From: Campylobacterales bacterium
Lineage (GTDB): Bacteria > Campylobacterota > Campylobacteria > Campylobacterales > Sulfurimonadaceae
Direction: 5' to 3'
Assembly: GCA_014859655.1 (NCBI GenBank)
Contig: JACUTT010000016.1
Coordinates: forward strand, 1 to 43,622
DNA length: 43,622 nucleotides
Made by a program: the position numbers and the translations under genes. Position 1 is the stretch's first letter, and each line of letters starts with the position of its first letter. The notes under the pieces are model-generated. The model searched no databases. It had not been told where the DNA came from and was given only the letters and a program-made list of their open reading frames with translations. Of this stretch, positions 27,561-35,806 are shown piece by piece.

Positions 27561-28825
27561 TTTTTATAGACAATGTAAATGCAGTCGAAGTGATGGATTC
27601 ACGAGGGAATCCGACGGTAAAGGCGTATGTGACGCTAAGCGATGGAACGCAGGCGGAGGCGATCGTGCCCTCAGGCGCAAGTACGGGCAAGCGCGAAGCG
27701 CTAGAGCTTCGTGACGGCGGTGCGCGTTACCTGGGCAAAGGCGTGCTTAAGGCCGTTGAAAATGTCAATTCACTGATTGCAGATGCACTTATCGGTCTTA
27801 GCCCCTTTAATCAGGCGGTGGTCGATGCGACGATGAAAGAGGTAGACGGGACGGAAAACTACGCAAACATGGGAGCAAATGCTGTTCTGGGTGTCTCTAT
27901 GGCAGTGGCGAGAGCGGCGGCAAAAAGCCTTAATATTCCGCTTTACCGCTACCTTGGCGGCGCAAACGCGATGGTCGTTCCGGTGCCGATGCTCAACATC
28001 ATCAACGGAGGCTCGCACGCCGACAACTCCGTCGACTTTCAAGAGTATATGATCATGCCGGTGGGCTTTGCGGACTTTGCCGAGTCACTTCGCGCTTCCG
28101 CAGAGGTCTACCACACCCTCAAAACAATCCTCAAAGAGAACAAGCACAACACAGCCCTGGGTGATGAGGGCGGTTTTGCTCCAGACCTTAGCTCAAACGA
28201 AGAGCCGATCCAGGTGATCATGCAGGCGATCGAAAAAGCAGGCTATCTTCCGGGCAAGCAGATTGCTATAGCACTCGATGTAGCGGCGAGCGAGCTTGTT
28301 GTCGATGGGGGCTACCGTTTGGAGTCAGAAAACCGTACGGTGAGCTCTGCTGAACTTGTGGCCTACTATGAGGATCTCTGCTCAAAGTATCCAATCGTCT
28401 CTATCGAAGACGGCCTGAGCGAAGATGACTGGGACGGCTGGAAGCTTATGAGCGAAAAACTGGCCGACAGGATTCAGCTTGTCGGTGACGATCTTTTTGT
28501 GACCAATGCCAACATCCTGGCTGAAGGGATCGAAAAAGGGATTGCCAACTCTATCCTTATCAAACCGAACCAGATCGGCTCTGTCTCTGAGACGATGCTG
28601 ACGGTACGTCTTGCACAGCGAAACGGCTACAAATGCGTCATGTCTCACCGTTCAGGTGAGAGTGAAGATGCCTTTATCGCAGACTTCGCGGTTGCGCTTA
28701 ACTGCGGCGAGATCAAAACAGGCTCCACGGCCCGCGGCGAACGTACGGCCAAGTACAACCGTCTTTTGGAGATCGAAAACGAGATCGTCTACGGCGAATA
28801 TCTCGGAGAGTCTCTTTTTAACTGA
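27557..28825 (+). CDS. eno: Enolase
   Basis: Glycolytic and gluconeogenic enzyme interconverting 2-phosphoglycerate and phosphoenolpyruvate. 422 aa. Signatures include [43 protein letters not shown], the metal-binding [14 protein letters not shown] and [17 protein letters not shown]. Coupled to recA at its start and followed by a short leader-like frame and the FtsB-like gene. Confidence 0.98.
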   Translation: MIFIDNVNAVEVMDSRGNPTVKAYVTLSDGTQAEAIVPSGASTGKREALELRDGGARYLGKGVLKAVENVNSLIADALIGLSPFNQAVVDATMKEVDGTENYANMGANAVLGVSMAVARAAAKSLNIPLYRYLGGANAMVVPVPMLNIINGGSHADNSVDFQEYMIMPVGFADFAESLRASAEVYHTLKTILKENKHNTALGDEGGFAPDLSSNEEPIQVIMQAIEKAGYLPGKQIAIALDVAASELVVDGGYRLESENRTVSSAELVAYYEDLCSKYPIVSIEDGLSEDDWDGWKLMSEKLADRIQLVGDDLFVTNANILAEGIEKGIANSILIKPNQIGSVSETMLTVRLAQRNGYKCVMSHRSGESEDAFIADFAVALNCGEIKTGSTARGERTAKYNRLLEIENEIVYGEYLGESLFN

Positions 28826-28858
28826 TCTGGCAAGGCTAAGTTGAGAGGAGCTGACACT

Positions 28859-28927
28859 ATGCAAAAAATCATGCCTGGCTATGCCTCTTTCTCTCTTCTG
28901 TGCTTAAACGGAGGCTTTGGTGTCTGA
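28859..28927 (+). CDS. Possible 22-codon leader frame before the FtsB-like gene
   Basis: A short frame starts at ATG 28859 with AGAGGAG eight bases upstream, encodes 22 residues (MQKIMPGYASFSLLC...), and stops with TGA at 28925-28927, eight bases into the FtsB-like gene. It could couple translation of the downstream gene, whose GTG start has its own GGAGG. No homology is known, so this may be accidental. Confidence 0.25.
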   Translation: MQKIMPGYASFSLLCLNGGFGV

Positions 28928-29198
28928 TCTTCTTGACGAGATCGAGGCGGAACAGAGCTTTCCGAAACGTTATCTCGGTCTTAGCTGGCAGAAGCTGGGT
29001 CTTTTGGCGCTTATCGTCATCTTTTCGGGCATCTATATCGGAATCATTCTCTTTGGAGAGAACTCGCTGCAGGTGTTGATCAATCTCGAAGAGTATGAGA
29101 CCTTTCTCAAAGAAGAGGTAGCTAAGCTCAAGAGTGAAAATGCGGCCTTGCAAAAAGAGATTTTTGAACTCAAAGAGCTAGATCCGGACATCAACTAA
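28920..29198 (+). CDS. FtsB/DivIC-like septum-formation protein
   Basis: Small bitopic protein of about 92 aa: a cytoplasmic head, one membrane helix (LGLLALIVIFSGIYIGIIL) and a short periplasmic coiled coil (LKEEVAKLKSENAALQKEIFELKEL). This is the FtsB/DivIC layout; these proteins link FtsL and FtsQ in the divisome. GTG 28920 is chosen because GGAGG lies five bases upstream; a TTG at 28917 is in the same frame. Sequence identity outside the topology is weak. Confidence 0.75.
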   Translation: MSDLLDEIEAEQSFPKRYLGLSWQKLGLLALIVIFSGIYIGIILFGENSLQVLINLEEYETFLKEEVAKLKSENAALQKEIFELKELDPDIN

Positions 29199-29208
29199 CT
29201 TTCTTTAC

Positions 29209-29380
29209 AATAGAGTTCCTGCAGAACACTATTAACACGCAAAATGAGCAAAACAAGGGTAGCGTTCGCAAAGCGATGTTTCTTTAGTAAAGCCCATCTT
29301 TGCTGCGCTGGCCGCTTGGGCACTAAAGCTAGTCTCTTGCGAGCCAGAGGACTAATTGCAGTTTTGCAAGAACTCTATTA
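29209..29380. repeat. Inverted-repeat element 1 (MITE-like, about 172 bp)
   Basis: Arms at 29209-29227 and 29362-29380 are complementary at 17 of 19 positions (left arm AATAGAGTTCCTGCAGAAC). Inside, CTTTAGT...GCCCA pairs with TGGGC...ACTAAAG (about 29282-29327), and GCGTTCGCAAAGCG forms a small hairpin. There is no transposase frame and no clear target duplication. It is probably a non-autonomous mobile element or a remnant of one. Confidence 0.55.
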
Positions 29381-29427
29381 TCTTTATTCTGATCCCCAAG
29401 CGGTGCAAGAAGTTTTAAAGAAGTCTT

Positions 29428-29720
29428 CAGGGCACCTCTAGAAACCCTGCACACGCTCAGCGTTAAGAGCGCTTTGCTATTGCGAGGCAGATGTACGCAG
29501 GAGCTACAAGTAGCTTGCGCGTAGCCTGCCCTTGGGGTGCAAGTATATCTAACGAAGCAAGAGTGAAGCTCTCTTAACGCCCTGCGGGAGGCACAAAGAA
29601 GCACAATCTTTCCTCCTTTTTCCTCTCACCTTAGCTACGGCTAGGGTTTCGAGAAAAAAAGAGAAAATCTTCCGCTTCTTTGTGCCTCTGAGAGTGTTCA
29701 GGGTTTATAGAGGTGCCCTT
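29428..29720. repeat. Inverted-repeat element 2 with three-way-junction fold (about 293 bp)
   Basis: Terminal arms 29428-29460 and 29688-29720 pair at 29 of 33 positions. Within, arms 29461-29474 and 29566-29579 pair at 13 of 14, and 29588-29602 pairs perfectly over 15 bases with 29674-29688. Nearly all of the element is therefore accounted for by one closing stem and two branches. No protein frame is convincing. It ends 40 bases before the AMIN gene. It is either a MITE-like element or a structured RNA. Confidence 0.65.
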
Positions 29721-29760
29721 AAGTACAATGTTGCCAACTGACAGTATAGATAGGTAGATT

Positions 29761-30375
29761 ATGCGTTTACTCTTTTTCTTTTTTTTGACCTGCGCCCTGC
29801 TTTATGGCCGAGACAACCCTTTTTTCCCGGCTGATCCCAATGAGAAGCAGATGCCCACAAGCAACAAGATAGAAAACCTCAAACCCTTTAGCACGCAGCA
29901 GATATCCCTTCCTAGTTCGGCGCGGGCGATAAAAGGGCTTGTGATCCACTATCAAAACATGGACGGTTCCATTGCCAGTGAGACGCTGGAGCTAAACAAC
30001 AAGATAGACTGGCATACGCCTCTGGTTCTCTCGCATGGGGCAGTTTCCTCCGAGAAGAGCAGCACAGAGAAGAGCAAAAGCAAAAGTGTTGAGACAAAGC
30101 ACATCACTTTTGTCTCCTCAGGCAAGACGCTGAAGCTGATCACAAAAGACAAGATGCTGCGCAACTTCATGCTCACTTCACCGCACCGTATCGTTATGGA
30201 TTTCGCCCGCGATACCAGTTTCAAGCCCCAAAATTATACGCTGAACACCCCGCCCTTTAAACGCATACGCCTGGGAAATCATGACAAATATTACCGCGTC
30301 GTTGTCGAACTCGACGGGCAGTACGGCTATGCTCTCAACGTCAGCGCAAATGACTACACCATTGTCTGCCGCTAA
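29761..30375 (+). CDS. AMIN-domain periplasmic protein
   Basis: 204 aa with a signal peptide (residues 1-16, LLFFFFLTCALLYG). The C-terminal half has AMIN-like features: LKLITKDKMLRNFML, HRIVMDFARDTSF, FKRIRLGNHDKYYRVVVELDG. AMIN domains bind peptidoglycan in the cell envelope and target amidases or secretins. A Ser/Lys-rich linker lies around residues 98-113. Its 3' end overlaps aroK by 26 bp. The upstream region is the structured element at 29428-29720. Confidence 0.8.
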   Translation: MRLLFFFFLTCALLYGRDNPFFPADPNEKQMPTSNKIENLKPFSTQQISLPSSARAIKGLVIHYQNMDGSIASETLELNNKIDWHTPLVLSHGAVSSEKSSTEKSKSKSVETKHITFVSSGKTLKLITKDKMLRNFMLTSPHRIVMDFARDTSFKPQNYTLNTPPFKRIRLGNHDKYYRVVVELDGQYGYALNVSANDYTIVCR

Positions 30376-30871
30376 TCTTGTTCTTATAGGCTTTATGGGT
30401 TCAGGCAAGAGTTCTGCAGGACGGCTGCTTGCCAAAGCAAGAGGGCTCTACTTCCTCGACACAGACAGCATGATCGAAAGTCTCGAGGGCAAAGATATTT
30501 CGAAGATCTTTGCGGACGAGGGGGAAGAGCATTTTCGTCTTTTGGAGCTGAAAACAGTGCAGTGGCTCAAAAACAGTGTTAAAAACGCCGTAATTTCCAC
30601 CGGAGGCGGCATGGTAACGCACTGCGAAGGACTCAAAGAGGTCGGCAGAATCATCTACCTGAACCTGCCTTTTGAGGCGATACTTTCACGCCTGGATGCG
30701 TTTGAACTTGCCAAAAGACCCCTCTTTTCAGACGTGAAAAAAGCGGAGCAGATGTATAGGGAGCGCCATGCGATCTACACGAAAAAAGCAGATATTATTA
30801 TCGACGCGGAAGCCGACATACAGAGTGTGCTTACTCGGGTTTGCGCTGAAATAGACGCAGCAGACCTTTAG
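30350..30871 (+). CDS. aroK: Shikimate kinase
   Basis: Phosphorylates shikimate; 173 aa from ATG 30350 (MTTPLSAANLVLIGFMGSGKSS), the length usual for the family. The P-loop is GFMGSGKSS, with the shikimate-binding DTDSMIE and the STGGGMV loop. The frame is open 23 codons further upstream within the AMIN gene, which is unlikely to be used. Its last 41 bases overlap the end of the convergent antiporter gene. Confidence 0.94.
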   Translation: MTTPLSAANLVLIGFMGSGKSSAGRLLAKARGLYFLDTDSMIESLEGKDISKIFADEGEEHFRLLELKTVQWLKNSVKNAVISTGGGMVTHCEGLKEVGRIIYLNLPFEAILSRLDAFELAKRPLFSDVKKAEQMYRERHAIYTKKADIIIDAEADIQSVLTRVCAEIDAADL

Positions 30872-32009
30872 GCGGATAGACGATCACCTTGATCGCCAGC
30901 ATAACGATGATCACCTCAAACAGACTCGCCAAAATAAATGCATAGTAGTGAAACTTGTCAATGCTGTGCTGATTATAGGCCAGGGTCGCTATAGCGATCA
31001 GAAGGGTCAGGGGCATGGAGTGCGACAGTCCCAGCAGAACAGAGTTTTTGAACGAAACGCTGCGGTTGAAGACCATGGCAGAGACGATGCGGATGCCTAT
31101 CATCAGGGCCGTAACCAGCAGGGCCATGGAGATCAAGCCGTCCACATGAAGTGCCGCAAGCTTGAACGAGCTGCCGACATGCACAAAAAATATAGGCACT
31201 AAAAACCCGAACCCGAAAGATTCGAGTTTGCGCGGCAGCTGGTATTTGTGCTCAAAAAAGGTGGGGATAAACATCCCTGCGATAAAGGCACCGAAGGCAA
31301 GCTCAAGGCCAAGATACATCATCAGCGCAAGAAAAGAGAAGAGAATTGCCAGGGAGATTCTCAGGTCCTGATCCTTGTTGTCCAGGTGCGGCATAAGCAG
31401 GGGCACGATCTCGGGAAACCACCAAAAAAGAACCCGAAGCGCATGAAAAAGAAGGATGAACAAGGCGATAAAGATCACAAGCGTAGAGACTGTCTTGAAG
31501 AGCCCCAGGCTTATTCCGGTAATAAAGGCCTCTGATGCCACCGTCAAGACAGCGATGGAGATGATCTCCCCGACGGAGCCGACGACCATGGCCAGCGGGA
31601 GCCAGGCGGTGTTTTTGCCATACTCTTTTTTAAGAGTCGCGATCAGACCGACAGAGATAAGCGGCAAGATCACGATAAAGATATTGCTCAAGTTCAGATA
31701 GAGAGTGGATATCGCGGAGAGAAGGTAAAGCAGGGCAAGGTAGACAAGTGCACGGTTGAGTATGCTCTTGTCTATCTTGAGGATCTTTTTGATGTTTATC
31801 TCCATTCCGGCTATAAACATCAGATACAAAAATCCGAACTCGGCAACAAGCTCGAAAAGTTCATGGCTGTGAAGGAAGCCCGCCGCGGCAAAAAGTGAAC
31901 CGAAAATGATCTCAACCGGCGTCGTCGGGATCTTGAAGATCTTGGCAAAAAAAGGCGAAAAGGTGAGAATGGCGCAGAGTGTCAGGAGAAGACTGATATT
32001 TTCATTCAC
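30831..32009 (-). CDS. Cation:proton antiporter, CPA2/Kef type
   Basis: 392 aa polytopic membrane protein with about 12 hydrophobic segments and the Na/H exchanger pattern (for example TPVEIIFGSLFAAAGFL, LELAFGAFIAGMFIPTFF). There is no C-terminal RCK (TrkA-N) regulatory domain, so it is not a full Kef channel. The transported ion, Na+ or K+, cannot be told. Its 3' end overlaps aroK tail-to-tail by 41 bp, and bioB ends at the base after its start. Confidence 0.85.
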   Translation of the reverse strand: MNENISLLLTLCAILTFSPFFAKIFKIPTTPVEIIFGSLFAAAGFLHSHELFELVAEFGFLYLMFIAGMEINIKKILKIDKSILNRALVYLALLYLLSAISTLYLNLSNIFIVILPLISVGLIATLKKEYGKNTAWLPLAMVVGSVGEIISIAVLTVASEAFITGISLGLFKTVSTLVIFIALFILLFHALRVLFWWFPEIVPLLMPHLDNKDQDLRISLAILFSFLALMMYLGLELAFGAFIAGMFIPTFFEHKYQLPRKLESFGFGFLVPIFFVHVGSSFKLAALHVDGLISMALLVTALMIGIRIVSAMVFNRSVSFKNSVLLGLSHSMPLTLLIAIATLAYNQHSIDKFHYYAFILASLFEVIIVMLAIKVIVYPPKGLLRLFQRKPE

Positions 32010-32861
32010 CTACTTCTCCTCGGGACTTTGCGCGATCTCGTAGCCTAGGGAGAGGAGCATATCGAGATCCTTTGCGCGTTCTCTTCCTGAGGTGGTGAGA
32101 TAGTTGCCGATGACGATGGCATTTGCCCCCGCCTCAAATATCTCGCCTTGACGCTCTTTGAACATCATCTCCCGTCCGCCCGCGACCATGATCCGCTCCG
32201 CGTCTTTGAGTATCTTGCGCGTCAGACGGATAAGATCAAGCGCCTCATCCGTGCTCAAAGGGTTCGGCTTGAGAGGAAGGGCGGGGTTGTGGTGGTAGAA
32301 GTTGATCGGCACGGAGGTCGGCTTGAGCGAGGCCAGTGCGTGGAGCATGGAGATGCGGTCCTGCTGTGTCTCGCCCATTCCGAAGATCCCGCCCGTGATC
32401 AGCACCATGCCCGCGGCATTGACGTTTTCGCAGGTCTCGTAGCGCTCCTGCCAGCTGTGGGTGGTGCAGATCTCTTCATAATACTTCTCTGAGCTCTCCA
32501 GGTTGTGGTTGTAAGCTGCGACGCCTGCGGATTTGAGGGTCAAAAGCTGCTCGAGTGTCGCCGTGCCGTTGCAGGCGATAAGGCGCAGTCGGGGAGCTTC
32601 AACCTTGACGGCCTTGGCCACATCGCAGACGAACTTCAGGCTCTTTTCGGTCAGTCCTTTTTGCGCGGTGACCAGACAGAAGCCGAGTGCGCCCGAGGCT
32701 TCGGCCGCTTTGGCCTCGGCTATGATCTCGTCCAGAGGTTTTTGCTTATAGCGCTCGATGTCGGCGCTGTACTTGACACTTTGGGAGCAGAACTTGCAGT
32801 CTTCGTTGCAGGTGCCGCTGTTGATGTTGCAGATGGCACATAAAAATATCTTCTTAGGCAT
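32010..32861 (-). CDS. bioB: Biotin synthase
   Basis: Radical-SAM enzyme inserting sulfur into dethiobiotin; 283 aa from ATG 32861 (MPKKIFLCAICN). The cluster motif is CNEDCKFC (CxxxCxxC), followed by AYNHNLESSEKYYEEICTTH and the FGMGETQQDR segment. The form is shorter than the E. coli enzyme at the C-terminus, as is common in Campylobacterota. A TTG at 32876 is an alternative start. It overlaps the phosphoesterase gene by 8 bp. Confidence 0.94.
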   Translation of the reverse strand: MPKKIFLCAICNINSGTCNEDCKFCSQSVKYSADIERYKQKPLDEIIAEAKAAEASGALGFCLVTAQKGLTEKSLKFVCDVAKAVKVEAPRLRLIACNGTATLEQLLTLKSAGVAAYNHNLESSEKYYEEICTTHSWQERYETCENVNAAGMVLITGGIFGMGETQQDRISMLHALASLKPTSVPINFYHHNPALPLKPNPLSTDEALDLIRLTRKILKDAERIMVAGGREMMFKERQGEIFEAGANAIVIGNYLTTSGRERAKDLDMLLSLGYEIAQSPEEK

Positions 32862-33378
32862 GCGTGTTTCTTTCAAAATTTATATGTTGTGCTTTCCACT
32901 CTTTTGTCTTGAGCGCGCGGGAGTAGGCATCCACCTCGAAGGCTTCGGGGGAAATGGTGAGCATGGCGCACTCGCTTACGCTCTTGTTGCGCGCACAGGC
33001 CTCTCCGGGGTTTAAAAAGAGGGTGCCGTTTTTGTAGTCGCACTCGAAGGTGTGGGTATGGCCGAAGATAATGATCGGCGCGTCGGGGTTCATGTAGTAG
33101 GGCAGGTGCATCAGCTTGAAACGCTGCCCTTTGATCGTGAAGAGGTGCGGCTCCTGGACCAGGTTGTAGCTACGGTGATGTTCCACCATGTGTGCGTCAT
33201 TGTTGCCATAGACCGCGATATAGGGGAGACGGCTTGCTTTCATGTACGCCAACACTTCCACCTCGCAGATATCGCCGGCGTGGATAAGGTACTCGGCCCC
33301 GTTTTCTATGAGGTGGTCGATGACTTTTTTGGCGCGGCCGAGCTTGGTGTGCGTGTCGGAGAGGATACCTATCTTCAT
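32854..33378 (-). CDS. YfcE/MJ0936-type metallophosphoesterase
   Basis: 174 aa calcineurin-like phosphodiesterase: GILSDTHTK, IHAGDICE, YGNNDAH, LMHLPYY and IFGHTHTFE give the dinuclear metal site in order. The physiological substrate of the family is uncertain. It lies 24 bases after topA and overlaps bioB, so it is probably part of the topA-side transcript. Confidence 0.9.
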   Translation of the reverse strand: MKIGILSDTHTKLGRAKKVIDHLIENGAEYLIHAGDICEVEVLAYMKASRLPYIAVYGNNDAHMVEHHRSYNLVQEPHLFTIKGQRFKLMHLPYYMNPDAPIIIFGHTHTFECDYKNGTLFLNPGEACARNKSVSECAMLTISPEAFEVDAYSRALKTKEWKAQHINFERNTHA

Positions 33379-33402
33379 GTTAAGCCCTCTGCCTTTTCAC
33401 GT

Positions 33403-35625
33403 CTACTCTTCTTCTCTTGGGGTGCGGTTTTTGCATTTGACACACTCGTAGACTTCGGCGTTTCGGTAGGTGCGCGCGGCCAGTGCTCCGCCGCAGCCCT
33501 CCTGCTCGCATTTTTTCAGCGTCGGTACAAACTTGGAGATGAACTTGCAGTCGGGATAGTTCTCGCATCCCCAGAAGGCGCCGCGGCGCGATTTTCTGAA
33601 GAGGAGTTTTCCGCCGCAGTCGGGGCAGGGAACGTCTGTCGTCTGATCCGGCTCGTTCAGAGGCTTGGTGTTTTTGCACTCAGGGTAGGCGGAACAGGCA
33701 AGGAACTTCCCGTTACGGCCATTTTTGACAACCATGTCGGCCCCGCATTTTTCGCATTTCTGACCAACAGCCTCATCTTCACTTAGGACTTTTTCCTCGC
33801 CCTCTTCGCTCTCGACCTGCTCGGTGTACTTGCATTTTGGAAAACCGCTGCAGGCGATGAAGTTGCCATAGCGCCCGCCGCGAAGCAGAAGCTCCTCGCC
33901 GCATTTAGGACAGTTTCTGCCCAGGGGTTTTGCCAGCTTCTGGCTGATGATCTTCTCTTTTCCCTCGGCGATCTTCTCCATAAAAGGAAAATAGAACTCA
34001 TGCAGGACCTTCTGCCAGTCCTTTCCCTCTTCGGCGATCTCATCGAGGATCTCCTCCATGTTGGAGGTGAACTCCGCGTCGACGATCTCGGCAAAGTGCT
34101 TCTCGAGAAGTTCGGTCACCTTGAAGGCGATCTCGGTCGGAACGATCTGGCGTTTTTTGAGGTCGATGTACATACGTGCCTGAAGCGTCGAGATAGTCGG
34201 CGCGTAGGTAGACGGGCGTCCTATCCCCTCTGCTTCGAGTTTTTTGATCAGGCTTGCCTCGGAGTAGCGAGATGGCGGCTCGGTGAAGTGCTGCTGCGTT
34301 GCTATGGAGCTGAGTTCGGCCTTCTCCCCCTCTTTGAGCGTCGGAAGAAGCTTGTCCTTGTCCTCGGCACCGACAACACGGTAGAAACCATCAAAGATCA
34401 GCTTGCGCCCGTTGGCTTTGAAGGCGGAACTCTCGCTTTTAAAGAGGATGCTCTGCTGCTCAAAGAGCGCGTCGTTCATCTGACAGGCGAGAAAACGGTT
34501 GTAGATAAGGGTGTAGAGCTTCAGCTCGTCCGCTTTGAGGTACTTTTCCGCGATCTGAGGGGTAAAGTCCAGCAGGGTCGGACGGATGGCCTCGTGAGCC
34601 TCCTGCGCGCCCTTGGACTTTTTCGCGTAGACCTTTGCTTCTTTGGGCAGATACTCTTTTCCGTAGCGTTCCAGGATAAGGGTTCTTGCCCCTTCTACGG
34701 CCTCGGCTGCCATGTTCAGGCTGTCCGTACGCATGTAGGTGATGACACCGGAGGTGCCTTCGGGTGTTTTTACCCCCTCATAAAGCGTCTGTGCCAGCAT
34801 CATCGTCTTTTTGGGCGAGAGGCCGAGTTTTGAGGAGGCCGTCTGTTGCAGGGTAGAGGTCATAAAAGGCGGCGGTGTGGAGGTCTTGCGCTGTTTGGTC
34901 TCGATGGAAGAAACGGTGAAATCCTCTTTTTTCAGGGTCTCGACGATCTCCTTGGCATCCTTGGCGTTGGTGATGGAGAGCTTGTCCATCTTCTGCTCTT
35001 TGTAGCTTTGCAGGGCGGCTTCGATGTTTTTGTTGAAGAGGGTGTCGATGGACCAGTACTCTTGGGGAACAAAGGCTTTGATCTCGCGCTCTTTGTCGAC
35101 GATGATCTTCAGTGTCGAGGACTGCACCCGTCCACCGGAGAGCCCTTTTTGGATCTTGGAGCTCAGCAGCGGAGAGAGCTTGTAGCCCACGATGCGGTCC
35201 AGAAGCCGGCGGGTCTGCTGGGCGTTGACCATGTCCATGTTGACCGTGCGCGCGCTCTCCAGGGCGTGCTGTATCGCCGTCTTGGTGATCTCGTGAAAGA
35301 CGATGCGCGGCAGGGTCTCGGGGTCTTTTTTCATCGCATGGGCGATGTGCCAGCCGATGGCCTCACCCTCGCGATCCTCATCGGTCGCGATATAGATTGT
35401 GTCCGCTTTTTTGGCCAGCTCTTTGATCTGCTTGACCGTGGCGGCGTTCTCTTTGGCAACGGAGTACTCGGGAGTGAGCACATTGTTCTCGTCGATCTTG
35501 ATGCCGAAACGCGACTTGGGAAGGTCTCGGATGTGTCCCTTGGAGGCGATGACCTCGTACTCTTTGCCTAAAAAGTTTTTGATCGTCTTTGCTTTTGCCG
35601 GGGACTCTACTATTATTAATTTCAA
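33403..35625 (-). CDS. topA: DNA topoisomerase I
   Basis: Type IA topoisomerase, about 740 aa. TTG at 35625 gives the standard N-terminus KLIIVESPAKAKTI of the Toprim domain; the frame is open upstream to 35679 but without family residues. The catalytic Tyr is in VITYMRTDS. The C-terminus has three CxxC...C zinc-ribbon repeats (from CPKCGEELL, CEKCGADM, CPDCGGKL) and a fourth partial one (CEQEGCGG). A possible ribosome site AAAGG precedes the TTG. Confidence 0.95.
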   Translation of the reverse strand: MKLIIVESPAKAKTIKNFLGKEYEVIASKGHIRDLPKSRFGIKIDENNVLTPEYSVAKENAATVKQIKELAKKADTIYIATDEDREGEAIGWHIAHAMKKDPETLPRIVFHEITKTAIQHALESARTVNMDMVNAQQTRRLLDRIVGYKLSPLLSSKIQKGLSGGRVQSSTLKIIVDKEREIKAFVPQEYWSIDTLFNKNIEAALQSYKEQKMDKLSITNAKDAKEIVETLKKEDFTVSSIETKQRKTSTPPPFMTSTLQQTASSKLGLSPKKTMMLAQTLYEGVKTPEGTSGVITYMRTDSLNMAAEAVEGARTLILERYGKEYLPKEAKVYAKKSKGAQEAHEAIRPTLLDFTPQIAEKYLKADELKLYTLIYNRFLACQMNDALFEQQSILFKSESSAFKANGRKLIFDGFYRVVGAEDKDKLLPTLKEGEKAELSSIATQQHFTEPPSRYSEASLIKKLEAEGIGRPSTYAPTISTLQARMYIDLKKRQIVPTEIAFKVTELLEKHFAEIVDAEFTSNMEEILDEIAEEGKDWQKVLHEFYFPFMEKIAEGKEKIISQKLAKPLGRNCPKCGEELLLRGGRYGNFIACSGFPKCKYTEQVESEEGEEKVLSEDEAVGQKCEKCGADMVVKNGRNGKFLACSAYPECKNTKPLNEPDQTTDVPCPDCGGKLLFRKSRRGAFWGCENYPDCKFISKFVPTLKKCEQEGCGGALAARTYRNAEVYECVKCKNRTPREEE

Positions 35626-35714
35626 TGCGGACCTTTTTATGTCGGGGGTTCTATCTATATATATGAGATTTTCAATCAATTGCGAAAGTGTAACAAAAAA
35701 AAGAGCTATTTGTC

Positions 35715-35741
35715 TAAATCTTTTTTTTTATGTGCCGATAC
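35715..35741 (+). promoter_or_regulatory. Sigma-28 (FliA) type promoter of flagellin 1
   Basis: TAAATCTT (35715-35722), 11 bases, then GCCGATAC (35734-35741) matches the sigma-28 consensus TAAA-N15-GCCGATA with the exact spacing. A T9 tract (35721-35729) forms most of the spacer. The match is direct; activity is inference. Confidence 0.8.
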
Positions 35742-35775
35742 TAGTCTTAACAGCAAGGACGCTGAAAATTAAACG

Positions 35776-35800
35776 GAAGCTTCGGCTTCAGATAAAAGGA
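35776..35800 (+). promoter_or_regulatory. UUCG-tetraloop hairpin in the flagellin 1 leader
   Basis: GAAGC-TTCG-GCTTC (35776-35789) forms a 5-bp stem with a stable C(UUCG)G loop, just before the AAAAGGA ribosome site. It may stabilise the leader or affect translation. Confidence 0.5.
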
Positions 35801-35806
35801 TTTATC

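Noticed and set aside
29244-29441. 65-codon frame across the repeat elements
   Set aside because: It crosses the right arm of element 1 and enters element 2, so it is probably not a gene; only its last 15 or so codons look coding-like, and this is noted as a finding.
33999-35571. Long plus-strand frames (277 and 241 codons) opposite topA
   Set aside because: They are antisense shadows of a well-conserved topoisomerase gene, with no ribosome sites and low-complexity composition that follows the topA codon pattern.
35399-35806. Flagellin 1 with a long N-terminal extension
   Set aside because: The frame is open upstream, but it runs antisense into topA and across the sigma-28 promoter; the family N-terminus and ribosome site set the start at 35807.
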